56,226 bases of DNA, taken from assembly GCF_938029845.1 (NCBI RefSeq), contig NZ_CALHGG010000155.1, positions 1-56,226 on the forward strand, in the 5' to 3' direction. Under the pieces are notes generated by a model. That model searched no databases, was not told where the DNA came from, and saw only the letters and a program-made list of their open reading frames with translations. Source of the DNA: an uncultured Capnocytophaga sp. (lineage in GTDB: Bacteria > Bacteroidota > Bacteroidia > Flavobacteriales > Flavobacteriaceae). The first letter of the stretch is position 1. Every line of letters begins with the position of its first letter. This document shows, in pieces, positions 41,357-51,415 of the stretch. A program made the translations under genes and the position numbers.

Positions 41357-41411
41357 AGGCTTAACGGACAAAATGAGGTTCAATAGTTGTGTAACCTTAT
41401 TTTAAACCTAA

Positions 41412-41446
41412 AAAACTGTCTCAAACCTTGAGTTTGAGACAGTTTT
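41412..41446. terminator. Bidirectional terminator between dcuB and sdhB
   Basis: Perfect 15-bp stem AAAACTGTCTCAAAC / GTTTGAGACAGTTTT with a 5-bp loop; T-runs on both strands. It ends the leftward sdh operon 35 bp after its stop. Confidence 0.9.
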
Positions 41447-41481
41447 ATTATACAAATAAGCAAATTGAGTTTGCTGGCCAA

Positions 41482-42234
41482 TTATTGGATACTTGCTTTG
41501 AGATATTCGCGGTTAAGTCGAGCGATATTTTCCAAAGAAATGCCTTTAGGGCATTCTACTTCGCAAGCTCCTGTATTGGTACAGTTACCAAAGCCTTCGT
41601 GCTCCATCTGGTTGACCATGTTTAGTACACGCTCGGTAGCCTCTACACGTCCTTGAGGAAGGAGTGCAAATTGGGATACTTTGGCTGATACGAACAACAT
41701 AGCAGAAGAGTTCTTACAAGTAGCCACACAAGCACCACAACCTATACAAGCGGCAGCGTCCATAGAGCGGTCAGCATCGCGCTTAGGAATAGGAATAGCA
41801 TTGGCATCCTGAGTGTTACCAGAGGTATTGACAGAGATATAACCGCCGGCTTGTTGGATACGCTCGAAAGCACTTCTATCCACTATAAGGTCTTTGATTA
41901 CAGGGAAAGCAGTGGCACGCCAAGGTTCAATAGTGATGGTATCACCATCCTTGAACATACGCATATGTAATTGGCAAGTGGTAATACCACGATCAGGCCC
42001 ATGAGCTTCTCCATTGATAAAGAGAGAGCACATACCACAGATACCTTCACGGCAGTCGTGGTCAAAAGCTACAGGTTCTTCTCCTTTTTCTATGAGTTGT
42101 TCGTTGAGAATATCTAACATTTCCAAGAAGGACATATGGTCGGAAATATTATTGACTTTATATTCTACCATCTGGCCTTTTGATTTGGCGTCTTTTTGTC
42201 GCCATATTTTGAGGGTAAGATTCATTGTTGACAT
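41482..42234 (-). CDS. sdhB: Succinate dehydrogenase/fumarate reductase iron-sulfur subunit
   Basis: A 250-aa electron-transfer subunit; the start at 42234 ([13 protein letters not shown]) lies 7 bp after sdhA, and upstream residues in frame would be inside sdhA. It has the [2Fe-2S] domain ('[16 protein letters not shown]' plus a later Cys in 'ITTCQLHM'), then the [4Fe-4S] motif '[15 protein letters not shown]' and the cysteines of the third cluster in '[15 protein letters not shown]'. It passes electrons between the flavin of SdhA and the haem of SdhC. It is the last gene of the leftward sdhCAB operon, closed by a bidirectional terminator. Confidence 0.95.
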   Translation of the reverse strand: MSTMNLTLKIWRQKDAKSKGQMVEYKVNNISDHMSFLEMLDILNEQLIEKGEEPVAFDHDCREGICGMCSLFINGEAHGPDRGITTCQLHMRMFKDGDTITIEPWRATAFPVIKDLIVDRSAFERIQQAGGYISVNTSGNTQDANAIPIPKRDADRSMDAAACIGCGACVATCKNSSAMLFVSAKVSQFALLPQGRVEATERVLNMVNQMEHEGFGNCTNTGACEVECPKGISLENIARLNREYLKASIQ

Positions 42235-42241
42235 ATGACTA

Positions 42242-44269
42242 CTATTTATAGCTACGTTGTTTAAGTTCGATATCTTTGAATTCAAGTTTTTCCTTGTGTA
42301 GGATTTCTTCACTTGGGCTGTAGGTGTTCACTATTTCTTTAGGATCACCGGTATATTGCCAAGCGGCTACATAGGCATAATTCACATCGTCACGGAGGGC
42401 TTCCCCTTCAGGAGTTTGGTACTCTTCACGGAAGTGACCACCGCAAGACTCGTTGCGTTCGAGAGCATCTTTTGCAAAAAGCTCTCCGAGCTCTAAGAAG
42501 TCTGCTACACGGTTGGCTTTTTCAAGCTCTACATTCATACCTGTGAGTTCTCCAGGAACTTTTACATCGCGCCAGAATTCTTCACGGATTTCACGGATTT
42601 CCTTGATTGCTTGTTTAAGACCTTCTTCATTACGTGCCATACCTACTTTGTCCCACATCACTTTACCTAGCTTCTTATGGAAGTAATCTACAGAGTGAGA
42701 ACCTTTGTTATTGATAAAGTAAGCCAAACGTTCTTTTACTACTCTTTCAGCTTCGTCAAATTCAGGGGTGTTGGTAGGAATTTTACCTGTACGAATATCA
42801 GCTGCTAGGTAATCACCTATGGTGTAAGGTAATACGAAATATCCGTCGGCCAAACCTTGCATAAGAGCAGAAGCTCCCAATCGGTTTGCTCCGTGGTCGG
42901 AGAAGTTGGCTTCCCCAATAGCATAAAGACCAGGTACAGTAGTCATTAGGTTATAATCCACCCAAATACCACCCATGGTGTAGTGGGTAGCAGGGTAAAT
43001 CATCATTGGAGTCTTGTAAGGGTTCTCCGCTACAATCTTTTCATACATCTGGAAGAGGTTACCATACTTGGCTTCCACGATTTTTTCACCGCGTTTGGTT
43101 ACTTCTTCTTTGGTAGGCTCTACCCCATGAATCTTGCATTGTTCCTTACCATAACGTTCGATAGCGGAAGCAAAGTCAAGATATACAGCTTCCCCTGTTT
43201 CATTCACTCCATAACCAGCATCGCAACGTTCTTTAGCAGCACGAGAGGCCACGTCACGAGGTACTAAGTTACCGAAAGCAGGGTAGCGGCGTTCCAAGTA
43301 GTAATCGCGATCTTCTTCAGGTATTTCAGTAGGTTTCTTACGTTTTTCACGGATAGCTACTGCATCTTCTAATTTCTTAGGCACCCAGATACGTCCGTCA
43401 TTACGCAAGGATTCGGACATCAAGGTCAGTTTGGACTGATAATCTCCAGAGCGAGGAATACAAGTAGGGTGGATTTGTGTAAAGCAAGGGTTGGCAAAGA
43501 AAGCGCCTTTTTTATGCACTTTCCAAGCGGCAGAAGCATTACAACCCATAGCGTTGGTAGAAAGGAAATATACATTACCATAACCTCCAGAAGCGATTAC
43601 CACAGCATGAGCGGAGTGACGCTCTATTTCTCCAGTTACTAGGTTACGAGCGATGATACCACGCGCCTTACCATCTACGATAACCACGTCCATCATCTCG
43701 TGACGGTTGTACATATCTATCTTACCACGGGCGATTTGTCGGTTCATGGCCGCATAAGCCCCCAAGAGGAGCTGTTGCCCTGTTTGTCCTTTGGCATAGA
43801 AAGTACGGGATACGAGTACTCCACCAAAAGAACGGTTGTCAAGGAGCCCACCGTAATCACGAGCAAAAGGTACCCCTTGAGCTACACATTGGTCAATGAT
43901 GTTTCCAGATACCTCAGCCAAGCGGTATACGTTGGCTTCACGGGCACGGTAGTCACCTCCTTTTACGGTATCGTAGAAGAGGCGGTAGTTAGAGTCACCA
44001 TCTCCCATATAGTTTTTAGCGGCATTGATACCTCCTTGAGCAGCAATAGAGTGCGCACGACGAGGGGAATCTTGGTAAGCGAATGCCTTTACATTGTACC
44101 CAAGCTCGGCAAGGGTAGCAGCGGCAGATCCTCCTGCAAGTCCTGTTCCCACCACGATGATGTCTATATTACGCTTGTTGGCGGGGTTTACAAGATTGAT
44201 ATGGTCTTTATATTTTGTCCATTTGTCCGCAATTGGGCCATCTGGTATTTTAGAATCTAATGTACTCAT
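42242..44269 (-). CDS. sdhA: Succinate dehydrogenase/fumarate reductase flavoprotein subunit
   Basis: A 675-aa flavoprotein that interconverts fumarate and succinate at the cytoplasmic face of the inner membrane. The FAD-binding fold starts '[20 protein letters not shown]'; the His that links FAD covalently is in '[15 protein letters not shown]' (His73). Active-site segments are '[20 protein letters not shown]', '[14 protein letters not shown]', '[15 protein letters not shown]' and '[14 protein letters not shown]'. The size and N-terminal extension fit the B-type enzymes of Bacteroidetes and Bacillus, which can work as fumarate reductase. It lies 4 bp after sdhC and 7 bp before sdhB. Confidence 0.96.
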   Translation of the reverse strand: MSTLDSKIPDGPIADKWTKYKDHINLVNPANKRNIDIIVVGTGLAGGSAAATLAELGYNVKAFAYQDSPRRAHSIAAQGGINAAKNYMGDGDSNYRLFYDTVKGGDYRAREANVYRLAEVSGNIIDQCVAQGVPFARDYGGLLDNRSFGGVLVSRTFYAKGQTGQQLLLGAYAAMNRQIARGKIDMYNRHEMMDVVIVDGKARGIIARNLVTGEIERHSAHAVVIASGGYGNVYFLSTNAMGCNASAAWKVHKKGAFFANPCFTQIHPTCIPRSGDYQSKLTLMSESLRNDGRIWVPKKLEDAVAIREKRKKPTEIPEEDRDYYLERRYPAFGNLVPRDVASRAAKERCDAGYGVNETGEAVYLDFASAIERYGKEQCKIHGVEPTKEEVTKRGEKIVEAKYGNLFQMYEKIVAENPYKTPMMIYPATHYTMGGIWVDYNLMTTVPGLYAIGEANFSDHGANRLGASALMQGLADGYFVLPYTIGDYLAADIRTGKIPTNTPEFDEAERVVKERLAYFINNKGSHSVDYFHKKLGKVMWDKVGMARNEEGLKQAIKEIREIREEFWRDVKVPGELTGMNVELEKANRVADFLELGELFAKDALERNESCGGHFREEYQTPEGEALRDDVNYAYVAAWQYTGDPKEIVNTYSPSEEILHKEKLEFKDIELKQRSYK

Positions 44270-44273
44270 AGTA

Positions 44274-44945
44274 TTAAGCTATTAAATGTTTTACAAAATG
44301 GAAAAGTGCTACGAAGATAAAGCCTCCACAGATAACATAGGAGTACCATTTACCCAAGCAACTGATGAATTTCTTGCGTTTGTCATCTTTCCATCCCATG
44401 GATTGGAAAGCGGATTGGAATCCGTGAAGTAGGTGCAAGCACAAGAATACGAAGCAAAGTACATAGATCCCTACACGTACAGGATTGTGGAATCTTTCCA
44501 CGAGCTCCCCATAGTAGCGGGTTTCATCGGCTGGGAGTGCCTCTATATACTTGTAGTTCATCTCGGGTGCCCAAAAGTCAAACAAGTGTAGGGCTAAGAA
44601 ACCAAGAATCACCATCCCAGTGATAGCCATGTTGCGGGACATCCACGAAGCATTGGCCGCACCATTATAGCTATAATAGGGCTGGTTGCCTCGTGCTTTT
44701 TTGTTTTGTAGCTCCAAAACGAAGCCCATCACAAAGTGAAAAATTACCCCTATAAGTAATACAGGTTGCATAGCAAATTGGATCAAGGGGTTAGTGCCCA
44801 TAAAATGGGAGAGCATGTTGAAAGTGCTCGGGCTTAACACCGACATGAAGTTCACTGCCAAGTGTATTACTAAGAAGATGATGAGAAAAAATGCCGAGAG
44901 GGCCATCGCCATTTTTCTCGCTACGGAAGTTTTAAATATTTGCAT
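44274..44945 (-). CDS. sdhC: Succinate dehydrogenase cytochrome b subunit (b558 type)
   Basis: A 223-aa membrane anchor with five hydrophobic segments, matching the single-subunit B-type anchor (TIGR02046-like). Candidate haem-ligand His residues lie in '[11 protein letters not shown]', '[12 protein letters not shown]', 'LALHLFDFW', '[18 protein letters not shown]' and '[11 protein letters not shown]'; in the family four of these bind two b haems. Menaquinone is the expected electron partner. It is the first gene of the leftward operon; the only promoter-like site is 50-90 bp upstream. Confidence 0.93.
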   Translation of the reverse strand: MQIFKTSVARKMAMALSAFFLIIFLVIHLAVNFMSVLSPSTFNMLSHFMGTNPLIQFAMQPVLLIGVIFHFVMGFVLELQNKKARGNQPYYSYNGAANASWMSRNMAITGMVILGFLALHLFDFWAPEMNYKYIEALPADETRYYGELVERFHNPVRVGIYVLCFVFLCLHLLHGFQSAFQSMGWKDDKRKKFISCLGKWYSYVICGGFIFVALFHFVKHLIA

Positions 44946-45001
44946 ATCCTTAAAAATAAGTTTCTAAAAATGATTGGATTAACTAAAATAGTTTAGTGCC
45001 A

Positions 45002-45032
45002 CAAAGATACGATAATTTGCTTTTTTTTACAA
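45002..45032 (-). promoter_or_regulatory. Promoter of sdhCAB
   Basis: On the minus strand TATCTTTG covers 45002-45009 and TTG 45030-45032, 20 bp apart; leader of about 50 nt. Confidence 0.6.
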
Positions 45033-45106
45033 CTAAAAGTAGGAAAATATCGTAATTTATAGTTAGTTTAAATTAGATAAAATATAAAATTAATGAACCG
45101 ATGAGC

Positions 45107-45155
45107 TAATAATAATAAGTAAATTGAGACACATTGGCAAATTGACACATTGATA
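45107..45155. repeat. Word-like repeat ahead of mfd
   Basis: Near-repeats of ATTGAGACACATTGGC and AAATTGACACATTGATA. One TTG of this tract serves as the -33 element of the mfd promoter. Confidence 0.6.
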
Positions 45156-45172
45156 AAAAAATCGTACTTTTG
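45142..45172 (+). promoter_or_regulatory. Promoter of mfd
   Basis: TTG at 45142-45144 (within the word repeat), 20-bp spacer, TACTTTTG at 45165-45172; leader of about 30 nt. Confidence 0.7.
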
Positions 45173-45207
45173 CATCGCTCTAAGAAATGGGGTAAAGATA
45201 TAAGAAA

Positions 45208-48200
45208 ATGAGTAAAGAACTACTGCTTTCTTCCTTTTTGGAGGGAAAAGCTTACAAACAACTGCTACAATATATTAAGGAAAAGACTCCTTGTCATGTA
45301 CGAGGGCTTATAGGATCGGCTGTATCCTTTGTCCTTTCTGATCTTTTTAAGCAAACGGGACGAACACTTCTCTTTGTGGGGGATGATAAGGAACAGGCCG
45401 CTTATTTGCTCAATGACATGGAATTGCTCTTGGGACAGGAACAGGTGCTTTTTTTTCCTAGTAGTTACCGCCGTCCTTACCAAACGGAGGAAATAGACAA
45501 TGCTAACGTGCTATTGAGAGCGGAAGTCCTCTCTCGCCTTGAGCAAGGAGCTAAAGTGGTAGTCTCTTATAGTGAAGCTCTCTTTGAGAAAGTGCTTACA
45601 CGCCAGCAGTTGGACAAGAATACCCTAACTCTTAAGCGGGGTGAGCGCCTTTCTCTGGATGTGCTCAATGAAACACTTTTTGAATACCAATTCCAAAGGG
45701 TAGATTTCGTGAGTGAGCCAGGGGAGTTTTCCGTACGTGGGGGTATTGTGGATGTTTTCTCTTTCTCCAATGATACGCCATACCGTATTGAGTTCTTCTC
45801 CGATACCATAGAGAGTATTCGTACCTTTGATGTAGAAAGCCAGCTTTCCTTACAACAGGTGCCCTCGGTGGTGATTATTCCCAATATAGAGAACAAATTG
45901 GCAGGGGAACAACGTACCTCTTTTCTTTCTCTCTTGCCGGAAGATACACTTATTTTCACTCAGGATTTTGAACTTTTTGCTCCTAAGTGGGAGCGTATGT
46001 ATCAGAAAGCACAAGAGGCTTTTCAGACACTTACAGGAGAAGTAGCGCATCTGCCCCCTGAGGCTCTCTTCAGTGATGCGCACCAAGCGACAAAGGAGTT
46101 TGAAAGTCATTATTTGATTAAGATAAATCCTTATGCTCCACAAGAGGAGACAGGGGAGGAGGTGGATTTTGCATTGCGCCCACAACCTTCTTTTAACAAG
46201 CGTTTTGAGTTGCTTATTGAGCACTTCAAGGAAAAATATAGTGAAGGCTATACCAATTATATCTGTTGCGTGACTGCCCAACAGGCTCAACGTTTCTTAG
46301 ATATCTTTGAAGAATTGCACCAAGAGGTGCCTTGTAGTCTGATCGAATTTTCACTTTCTGAAGGATTTTCAGATCCCTCAAACAAAATTAATTGTTATAC
46401 CGACCACCAGATATTAGAGCGTTACCATAAGTTCAATATCCGTAATGGTTATGCCAAGAAGCAGGCAATTACCCTTAAGGAATTACAACAACTTACCATA
46501 GGAGATTATGTGACACACATCGATCATGGTATAGGCAAGTTTGCCGGTTTACAAAAGATAGATATAGATGGCAAGCAACAGGAGGCTATTAAGCTTATTT
46601 ATGGGGATAGAGATGTATTGTATGTGAGCATTCACTCCTTACATAAAATCAGTAAATACAATGGTAAGGATGGTGCTCCTCCTAAGCTCTATAAGCTTGG
46701 TAGTGCCGCTTGGAAAGCTCTCAAGCAGAAGACCAAAGCACGAGTTAAGCAAATTGCCTTCAACCTTATCCAACTTTATGCCAAGCGTAAGGAGGCGGTG
46801 GGTTATGCTTTTGCCCCTGATTCCTATCTGCAAAAGGAACTGGAGGCTTCATTTATCTATGAAGATACTCCAGACCAGAGCAAGGCCACCCTTGAGGTAA
46901 AGCAGGATATGGAGAGTGCGCGCCCTATGGATAGGCTTGTATGTGGTGATGTGGGCTTTGGAAAGACGGAAGTGGCTATTCGTGCTGCCTTCAAGGCGGT
47001 GGATAACAGCAAGCAGGTTGCCGTGTTGGTGCCTACCACTATCTTGGCTTTTCAGCATTACCAAACTTTCTCTCAGCGCCTTAAGGGGCTACCAGTGCGA
47101 GTGGAGTACCTCAACCGCTTCCGTACCACTAAGGAGAAAAATCAAGTACTTGCCGACTTGGCACAGGGAAAGGTGGATATTCTCATCGGTACTCACCAAA
47201 TCGTTAATGAAAAGGTGAAATATAAGGATTTAGGACTGCTTGTCATAGATGAGGAGCAGAAGTTCGGCGTGGCAGTGAAGGACAAGCTCAAGACCCTACG
47301 AGAGAATATAGACGTACTCACTCTTACAGCAACCCCTATCCCACGTACTTTGCAGTTCAGCCTTATGGCCGCTCGAGACCTTTCGGTGATTACCACACCT
47401 CCTCCTAACCGTTATCCTATTGATAGCCAGATTATCACCTTCAATGAGGAGGTAATACGCGATGGTATTGCCTACGAATTGCAGCGCGGTGGGCAGGTGT
47501 TTTTCATTCATAACCGAGTGGAGAATATCAAGGAGGTTGCGGGTATGATTCAGCGATTGGTACCCGATGCACGTATTGGTATCGGTCACGGACAGATGGA
47601 CGGTAAGGACTTGGAGGAGGTGATGCTTGCTTTTATCAATGGGGATTATGATATCTTGGTCTCTACCACTATCATAGAGAGCGGCTTGGATGTTCCCAAT
47701 GCCAATACTATCTTCATTCACAACGCGCAGCACTTTGGACTTTCTGACCTACACCAGATGCGCGGTAGGGTGGGGCGTAGTAACAAGAAAGCTTTTTGCT
47801 ACTTTATCACTCCCAATCTCTCGGAGCTACCGGAGGATTCTCGCAAGCGTATGCAGGCCATTGCACAGTTCTCTGAATTGGGAAGTGGTATCCATATCGC
47901 TATGAAAGACTTGGAAATACGTGGGGCAGGAGACCTACTCGGAGGGGAACAGAGTGGATTTATCAATGATATAGGTTTTGATGCCTATCAGAAAATACTC
48001 CAAGAAGCGGTTACTGAACTCAAGGAAAATGAGTTTGCCGACCTCTATACGGATACCACCCAAGAGCCTGTATACTTGACGGATACTCAGATAGATAGTG
48101 ATTTCGAACTACTCTTTCCGGATAATTATATCAACAATATTACCGAGCGACTTAACCTATACAATGAATTGAGCAATCTTAAGAATGAGGAAGAACTTGC

Positions 48201-48552
48201 CCAATACGAATATCGCCTTACTGACCGCTTTGGACCTTTGCCACCACAAGCCAAAGATCTTCTTAACTCGGTACGTATCAAATGGTTGGCTACTCAAATG
48301 GGAATAGAACGCTTGGTGATGAAGCAAGGCAAAATGCTTGGCTACTTCATTGCCGACCAGCAAAGTAAGTTCTACCAGAGTGGTGCCTTCCAGCGTGTGC
48401 TGAATTTTGTGCAGCGTAACTCGGACAAGTGTCACCTTACAGAAAAAGAGACCCGCAATGGTCTGAGACTCATTATTACCTTTGATAAAATCACAACGAT
48501 AGATAAGGCGCTGAGGATCATCAGTAGTCAGTCATCGATGCTTGGTGATTAG
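45208..48552 (+). CDS. mfd: Transcription-repair coupling factor
   Basis: A full-length 1114-aa Mfd. It removes RNA polymerase stalled at DNA damage and recruits UvrA. Domains: UvrB-homology N-terminus (about 1-340, '[20 protein letters not shown]'), RNA-polymerase-interacting domain (about 430-500, '[20 protein letters not shown]'), SF2 translocase with Walker A '[15 protein letters not shown]' near residue 579 and '[10 protein letters not shown]' as DEEQ box, '[10 protein letters not shown]', '[20 protein letters not shown]', '[17 protein letters not shown]', then the C-terminal TRCF domain. The last residues (SSQSSMLGD) merge into a word-like repeat, so the end may be lineage-specific. Confidence 0.96.
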   Translation: MSKELLLSSFLEGKAYKQLLQYIKEKTPCHVRGLIGSAVSFVLSDLFKQTGRTLLFVGDDKEQAAYLLNDMELLLGQEQVLFFPSSYRRPYQTEEIDNANVLLRAEVLSRLEQGAKVVVSYSEALFEKVLTRQQLDKNTLTLKRGERLSLDVLNETLFEYQFQRVDFVSEPGEFSVRGGIVDVFSFSNDTPYRIEFFSDTIESIRTFDVESQLSLQQVPSVVIIPNIENKLAGEQRTSFLSLLPEDTLIFTQDFELFAPKWERMYQKAQEAFQTLTGEVAHLPPEALFSDAHQATKEFESHYLIKINPYAPQEETGEEVDFALRPQPSFNKRFELLIEHFKEKYSEGYTNYICCVTAQQAQRFLDIFEELHQEVPCSLIEFSLSEGFSDPSNKINCYTDHQILERYHKFNIRNGYAKKQAITLKELQQLTIGDYVTHIDHGIGKFAGLQKIDIDGKQQEAIKLIYGDRDVLYVSIHSLHKISKYNGKDGAPPKLYKLGSAAWKALKQKTKARVKQIAFNLIQLYAKRKEAVGYAFAPDSYLQKELEASFIYEDTPDQSKATLEVKQDMESARPMDRLVCGDVGFGKTEVAIRAAFKAVDNSKQVAVLVPTTILAFQHYQTFSQRLKGLPVRVEYLNRFRTTKEKNQVLADLAQGKVDILIGTHQIVNEKVKYKDLGLLVIDEEQKFGVAVKDKLKTLRENIDVLTLTATPIPRTLQFSLMAARDLSVITTPPPNRYPIDSQIITFNEEVIRDGIAYELQRGGQVFFIHNRVENIKEVAGMIQRLVPDARIGIGHGQMDGKDLEEVMLAFINGDYDILVSTTIIESGLDVPNANTIFIHNAQHFGLSDLHQMRGRVGRSNKKAFCYFITPNLSELPEDSRKRMQAIAQFSELGSGIHIAMKDLEIRGAGDLLGGEQSGFINDIGFDAYQKILQEAVTELKENEFADLYTDTTQEPVYLTDTQIDSDFELLFPDNYINNITERLNLYNELSNLKNEEELAQYEYRLTDRFGPLPPQAKDLLNSVRIKWLATQMGIERLVMKQGKMLGYFIADQQSKFYQSGAFQRVLNFVQRNSDKCHLTEKETRNGLRLIITFDKITTIDKALRIISSQSSMLGD

Positions 48553-48598
48553 TCATTAACAATCAAGAATTAACAATTGTCATCAAATATTTTAGAGC

Positions 48599-50632
48599 AT
48601 GAAGAAAATTTGTTTATTAGCCTCAGTCACACTTATGGCTGCTTGTGGTTCACATACACAAAAGAAAAATGACCCCACAGAGCGAGGGCTAGACCTCTCG
48701 GCTATGGATACCTCTGTGCGCCCACAGGATGATTTCTACACCTTTGTTAATGGAGGTTGGGTGAAGACCGCCCAGATTCCAGCAGACAAATCCTCTTGGG
48801 GTTCTTTCAATATGCTAAGAGAAAAAACCGATGAGGATTGCCTTGTGCTACTAGAACAGCTACTTAAAGAAACTTACCCACAAGGCTCTGAAGGACAGAA
48901 AATAAAAGACCTATATGAGTCTTATCTCGACTGGAATCGCCGTAATGCTGATGGGCTTGCCCCTTTGCAAAAACAGTTTGACCAAATTGACCAAATACAA
49001 TCGCTTACTGACCTACAACAATACCTTGAAGAGGATACTAGGCGAGGAGGAAATCCCATTTGTGCTTGGGGAGTAGGTGCCGATAAGAAAAACTCCCAAC
49101 AGAATGTTGTCTACCTAGGTAGTTTCTCCTTAGGAATGGCTCGTGATTACTACCAAAAACAAAGTGAAAGCAATACCAAAGCCCTAGCTGAGTACCAGGA
49201 GTACCTTACTGCTCTCTTCTCCCTTATCAAGGAAGAACACCCTAAGGAGAAGGCAAAACAAATCATAGACTTTGAAAGAGGGATTGCTCAACTCATGTTC
49301 ACCAATGAGGAGCGAAGAAATCCTAATATTACCTATAATCCTGTTTCCTTACAAGAGCTTTCTACTCTGGTGAAGAACCTAAACCTTCCAGACTATCTAA
49401 GAAATGTAGGAGTCTCCACCGATAGAGTGATTATAGGGGATATCCGCCTATACAAAGCGTATGATAATTTTGTTAATAGCACTAACTTGCCGCTGCTTAA
49501 GGATTACCTTAAAATACAACTTATAGCTGATAATACGCATACCCTTAATGAGGAATTGGATAAACTTTCCTTCCACTTCTATAGTACTACCCTTAAGGGG
49601 ATCAAAGAACAACGTCCTATGAACAAGCGTGCCTTAGGAGTCATCAATGGATTATTAGGCGAGGCCTTCGGTAAGTTGTATGTAGAGAAATATTTCCCAG
49701 TAAAGGCGAAAGAAGAAATGATTTTGCTTATAGGCTACCTTAAAAGAAGTTTTGCAGAGCACATCAAGCAAGCCTCTTGGATGTCTCAGAAAACGAAGGA
49801 TAAAGCCTTAGTGAAATTGGAGAAAATGGGGGTGAAAGTAGGTTATCCCGATACTTGGACGGATTATTCCGAACTCGTGATAGAACCTGCTTCCCAAGTC
49901 TCTTACTTTGAGAATATAGCTCACATACGCTCTTGGAAATACAAAAAAAGATTAGCCGATGTGGGCAAACCTGTGGATAAATCTCGTTGGAAAATGAATC
50001 CTCAGAATGTGAATGCTTACTATAATCCACAGGGGAATGAAATTGTTTTCCCTGCAGCTATCTTACAGAAACCTTTCTTTAGTTTTGAGGCGGATCCCGC
50101 CGTAAACTTCGGAGGTATAGGAGCTGTTATTGGTCATGAAATGACTCATGGATTTGATGATAGTGGAGCTGAGTTTGATGCTTACGGAAACCTAGAAAAC
50201 TGGTGGACTCCTGAAGATAAAGCCAACTTCAAAAAGGGGACTCAAGCCCTCGCTGCTCAGTTTGACAAATACGAAGTTGTCAAAGGACACTTTGTCAATG
50301 GTACTTTTACCAGTGGCGAGAATATCGCTGACCTCGGTGGGGTCAATATTGCCTACGATGCCTTGCAGTTATACCTCAAGGAGCATGGCAAAATAGGAAA
50401 AATCAGTGGCTATACCCAGAACCAACGCTTTTTCCTCTCTTGGGCAACCGTATGGCGTGCCGTGGCAAGGGACAAACACCTTATCAATCAGGTAAAAACC
50501 GATCCACATACACCTCAGTTTATCCGTGCTTATGCACCACTGGTTAACGTAGATGCTTGGTACAAGGCTTTTGATGTGAAAAAAGGCGACAAACTCTATA
50601 AAAAGCCAGAAGAGAGAGTTAGAATTTGGTAG
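48599..50632 (+). CDS. M13 family zinc metallopeptidase, lipoprotein
   Basis: A 677-aa neprilysin-like (PepO) endopeptidase. Lipobox 'LMAACG' predicts a lipid anchor, so it acts in the periplasm or on the surface. The N-terminal 'DTSVRPQDDFYTFVNGGWVK' is the standard M13_N opening. The zinc site is 'AVIGHEMTHGFDDSGAEFDA' (HExxH near residue 513) with the third ligand in 'SGENIADLGGVNIAYDAL', and 'NAYYNPQGNEIVFPAAIL' is the substrate-binding strand. M13 enzymes cut short peptides. Its neighbour at 51416 is an exported aminopeptidase, so the two could supply amino acids from peptides, including aspartate for the fumarate route; the link is inferred. Confidence 0.93.
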   Translation: MKKICLLASVTLMAACGSHTQKKNDPTERGLDLSAMDTSVRPQDDFYTFVNGGWVKTAQIPADKSSWGSFNMLREKTDEDCLVLLEQLLKETYPQGSEGQKIKDLYESYLDWNRRNADGLAPLQKQFDQIDQIQSLTDLQQYLEEDTRRGGNPICAWGVGADKKNSQQNVVYLGSFSLGMARDYYQKQSESNTKALAEYQEYLTALFSLIKEEHPKEKAKQIIDFERGIAQLMFTNEERRNPNITYNPVSLQELSTLVKNLNLPDYLRNVGVSTDRVIIGDIRLYKAYDNFVNSTNLPLLKDYLKIQLIADNTHTLNEELDKLSFHFYSTTLKGIKEQRPMNKRALGVINGLLGEAFGKLYVEKYFPVKAKEEMILLIGYLKRSFAEHIKQASWMSQKTKDKALVKLEKMGVKVGYPDTWTDYSELVIEPASQVSYFENIAHIRSWKYKKRLADVGKPVDKSRWKMNPQNVNAYYNPQGNEIVFPAAILQKPFFSFEADPAVNFGGIGAVIGHEMTHGFDDSGAEFDAYGNLENWWTPEDKANFKKGTQALAAQFDKYEVVKGHFVNGTFTSGENIADLGGVNIAYDALQLYLKEHGKIGKISGYTQNQRFFLSWATVWRAVARDKHLINQVKTDPHTPQFIRAYAPLVNVDAWYKAFDVKKGDKLYKKPEERVRIW

Positions 50633-50732
50633 ATGATTTAGGTGAAAAGTAAAAGGTAGAAATTTCTTTACCTTTTATTTTTATTTTTCATTTTAATTTA
50701 ATACCTTTGTGTCCTAATTTCAAAGATTTAAT

Positions 50733-51314
50733 ATGATGCAATCATTTTTACCAAATATGTTTTACTATGGATTTCCTGTAGTATTACTCAGTACTATGGA
50801 TGACAAAGGAAGGGCGAATATCACCCCTATTACTTGTACTTTTACCTTGGGTACTAATGCGGTGATTGCCCTAGTAAAGCTTAATCAAGCCTATGAGAAT
50901 ATAAAAGTAGTGCCAGAGGCAGTCTTTAACCTGCCTACTTCCCAGATGTGGGAGCAAGTAGAGGCTATTGCCCCCTATACAGCTAAAGATCCCGTACCTG
51001 CACAAAAGGCAGCCAAGTATACTCATACCGATGACAAGTTCGCTCTTGGTGGCTTCACTCCACTTGCCTCCGAGAAGGTGCGTCCTCCACGTATTGCTCA
51101 GTGTCCTATCCAAGCAGAAGCTAAGGTGGTGAATATCATAGATCGTAATGGCTATGTGCTGGTGGAACTAGAATTTGTAGAAGTACATGCCGAGGATAAC
51201 TTAGTAATGGACGGAGATAAGATCAACCCACTCAACTGGGATCCACTTATCTATAACTTTAAGCACTATTATAGTATAGGCGAACACAAAGGACTGAATT
51301 TCACAATTAAATAG
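50733..51314 (+). CDS. Flavin reductase-like FMN-binding protein
   Basis: A 193-aa cytoplasmic protein of the flavin-reductase split-barrel group. 'YYGFPVVLLSTMDDKGRANI' and 'TPITCTFTLGTNAVIALVKL' form the FMN-binding strands, and 'AVFNLPTSQMWEQVEAIA' is the usual 'fvvNlp....ve...' element. Such proteins hold FMN and may reduce flavins for a partner enzyme; no partner is adjacent. A -7 box (TACCTTTG) lies at 50702-50709 and a strong terminator follows, so it is a single-gene unit. Confidence 0.8.
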   Translation: MMQSFLPNMFYYGFPVVLLSTMDDKGRANITPITCTFTLGTNAVIALVKLNQAYENIKVVPEAVFNLPTSQMWEQVEAIAPYTAKDPVPAQKAAKYTHTDDKFALGGFTPLASEKVRPPRIAQCPIQAEAKVVNIIDRNGYVLVELEFVEVHAEDNLVMDGDKINPLNWDPLIYNFKHYYSIGEHKGLNFTIK

Positions 51315-51324
51315 TTTCTAGACG

Positions 51325-51356
51325 GGGAGGCAAAATGAGCCTCCCTTTATTTTTTG
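51325..51356 (+). terminator. Terminator after the flavin reductase-like gene
   Basis: Stem GGGAGGC / GCCTCCC with a 7-bp loop, then TTTATTTTTT. Confidence 0.9.
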
Positions 51357-51415
51357 TGACTTACGATACTTAAAAAAATAATCGTATATTTGCGCATTTA
51401 ATATCCTTTTCTTAT

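Noticed and set aside
43700..44260. A 186-codon open frame on the plus strand inside sdhA
   Set aside because: It is antisense to a highly conserved flavoprotein gene, has no promoter or family pattern, and its composition follows from sdhA codon use.
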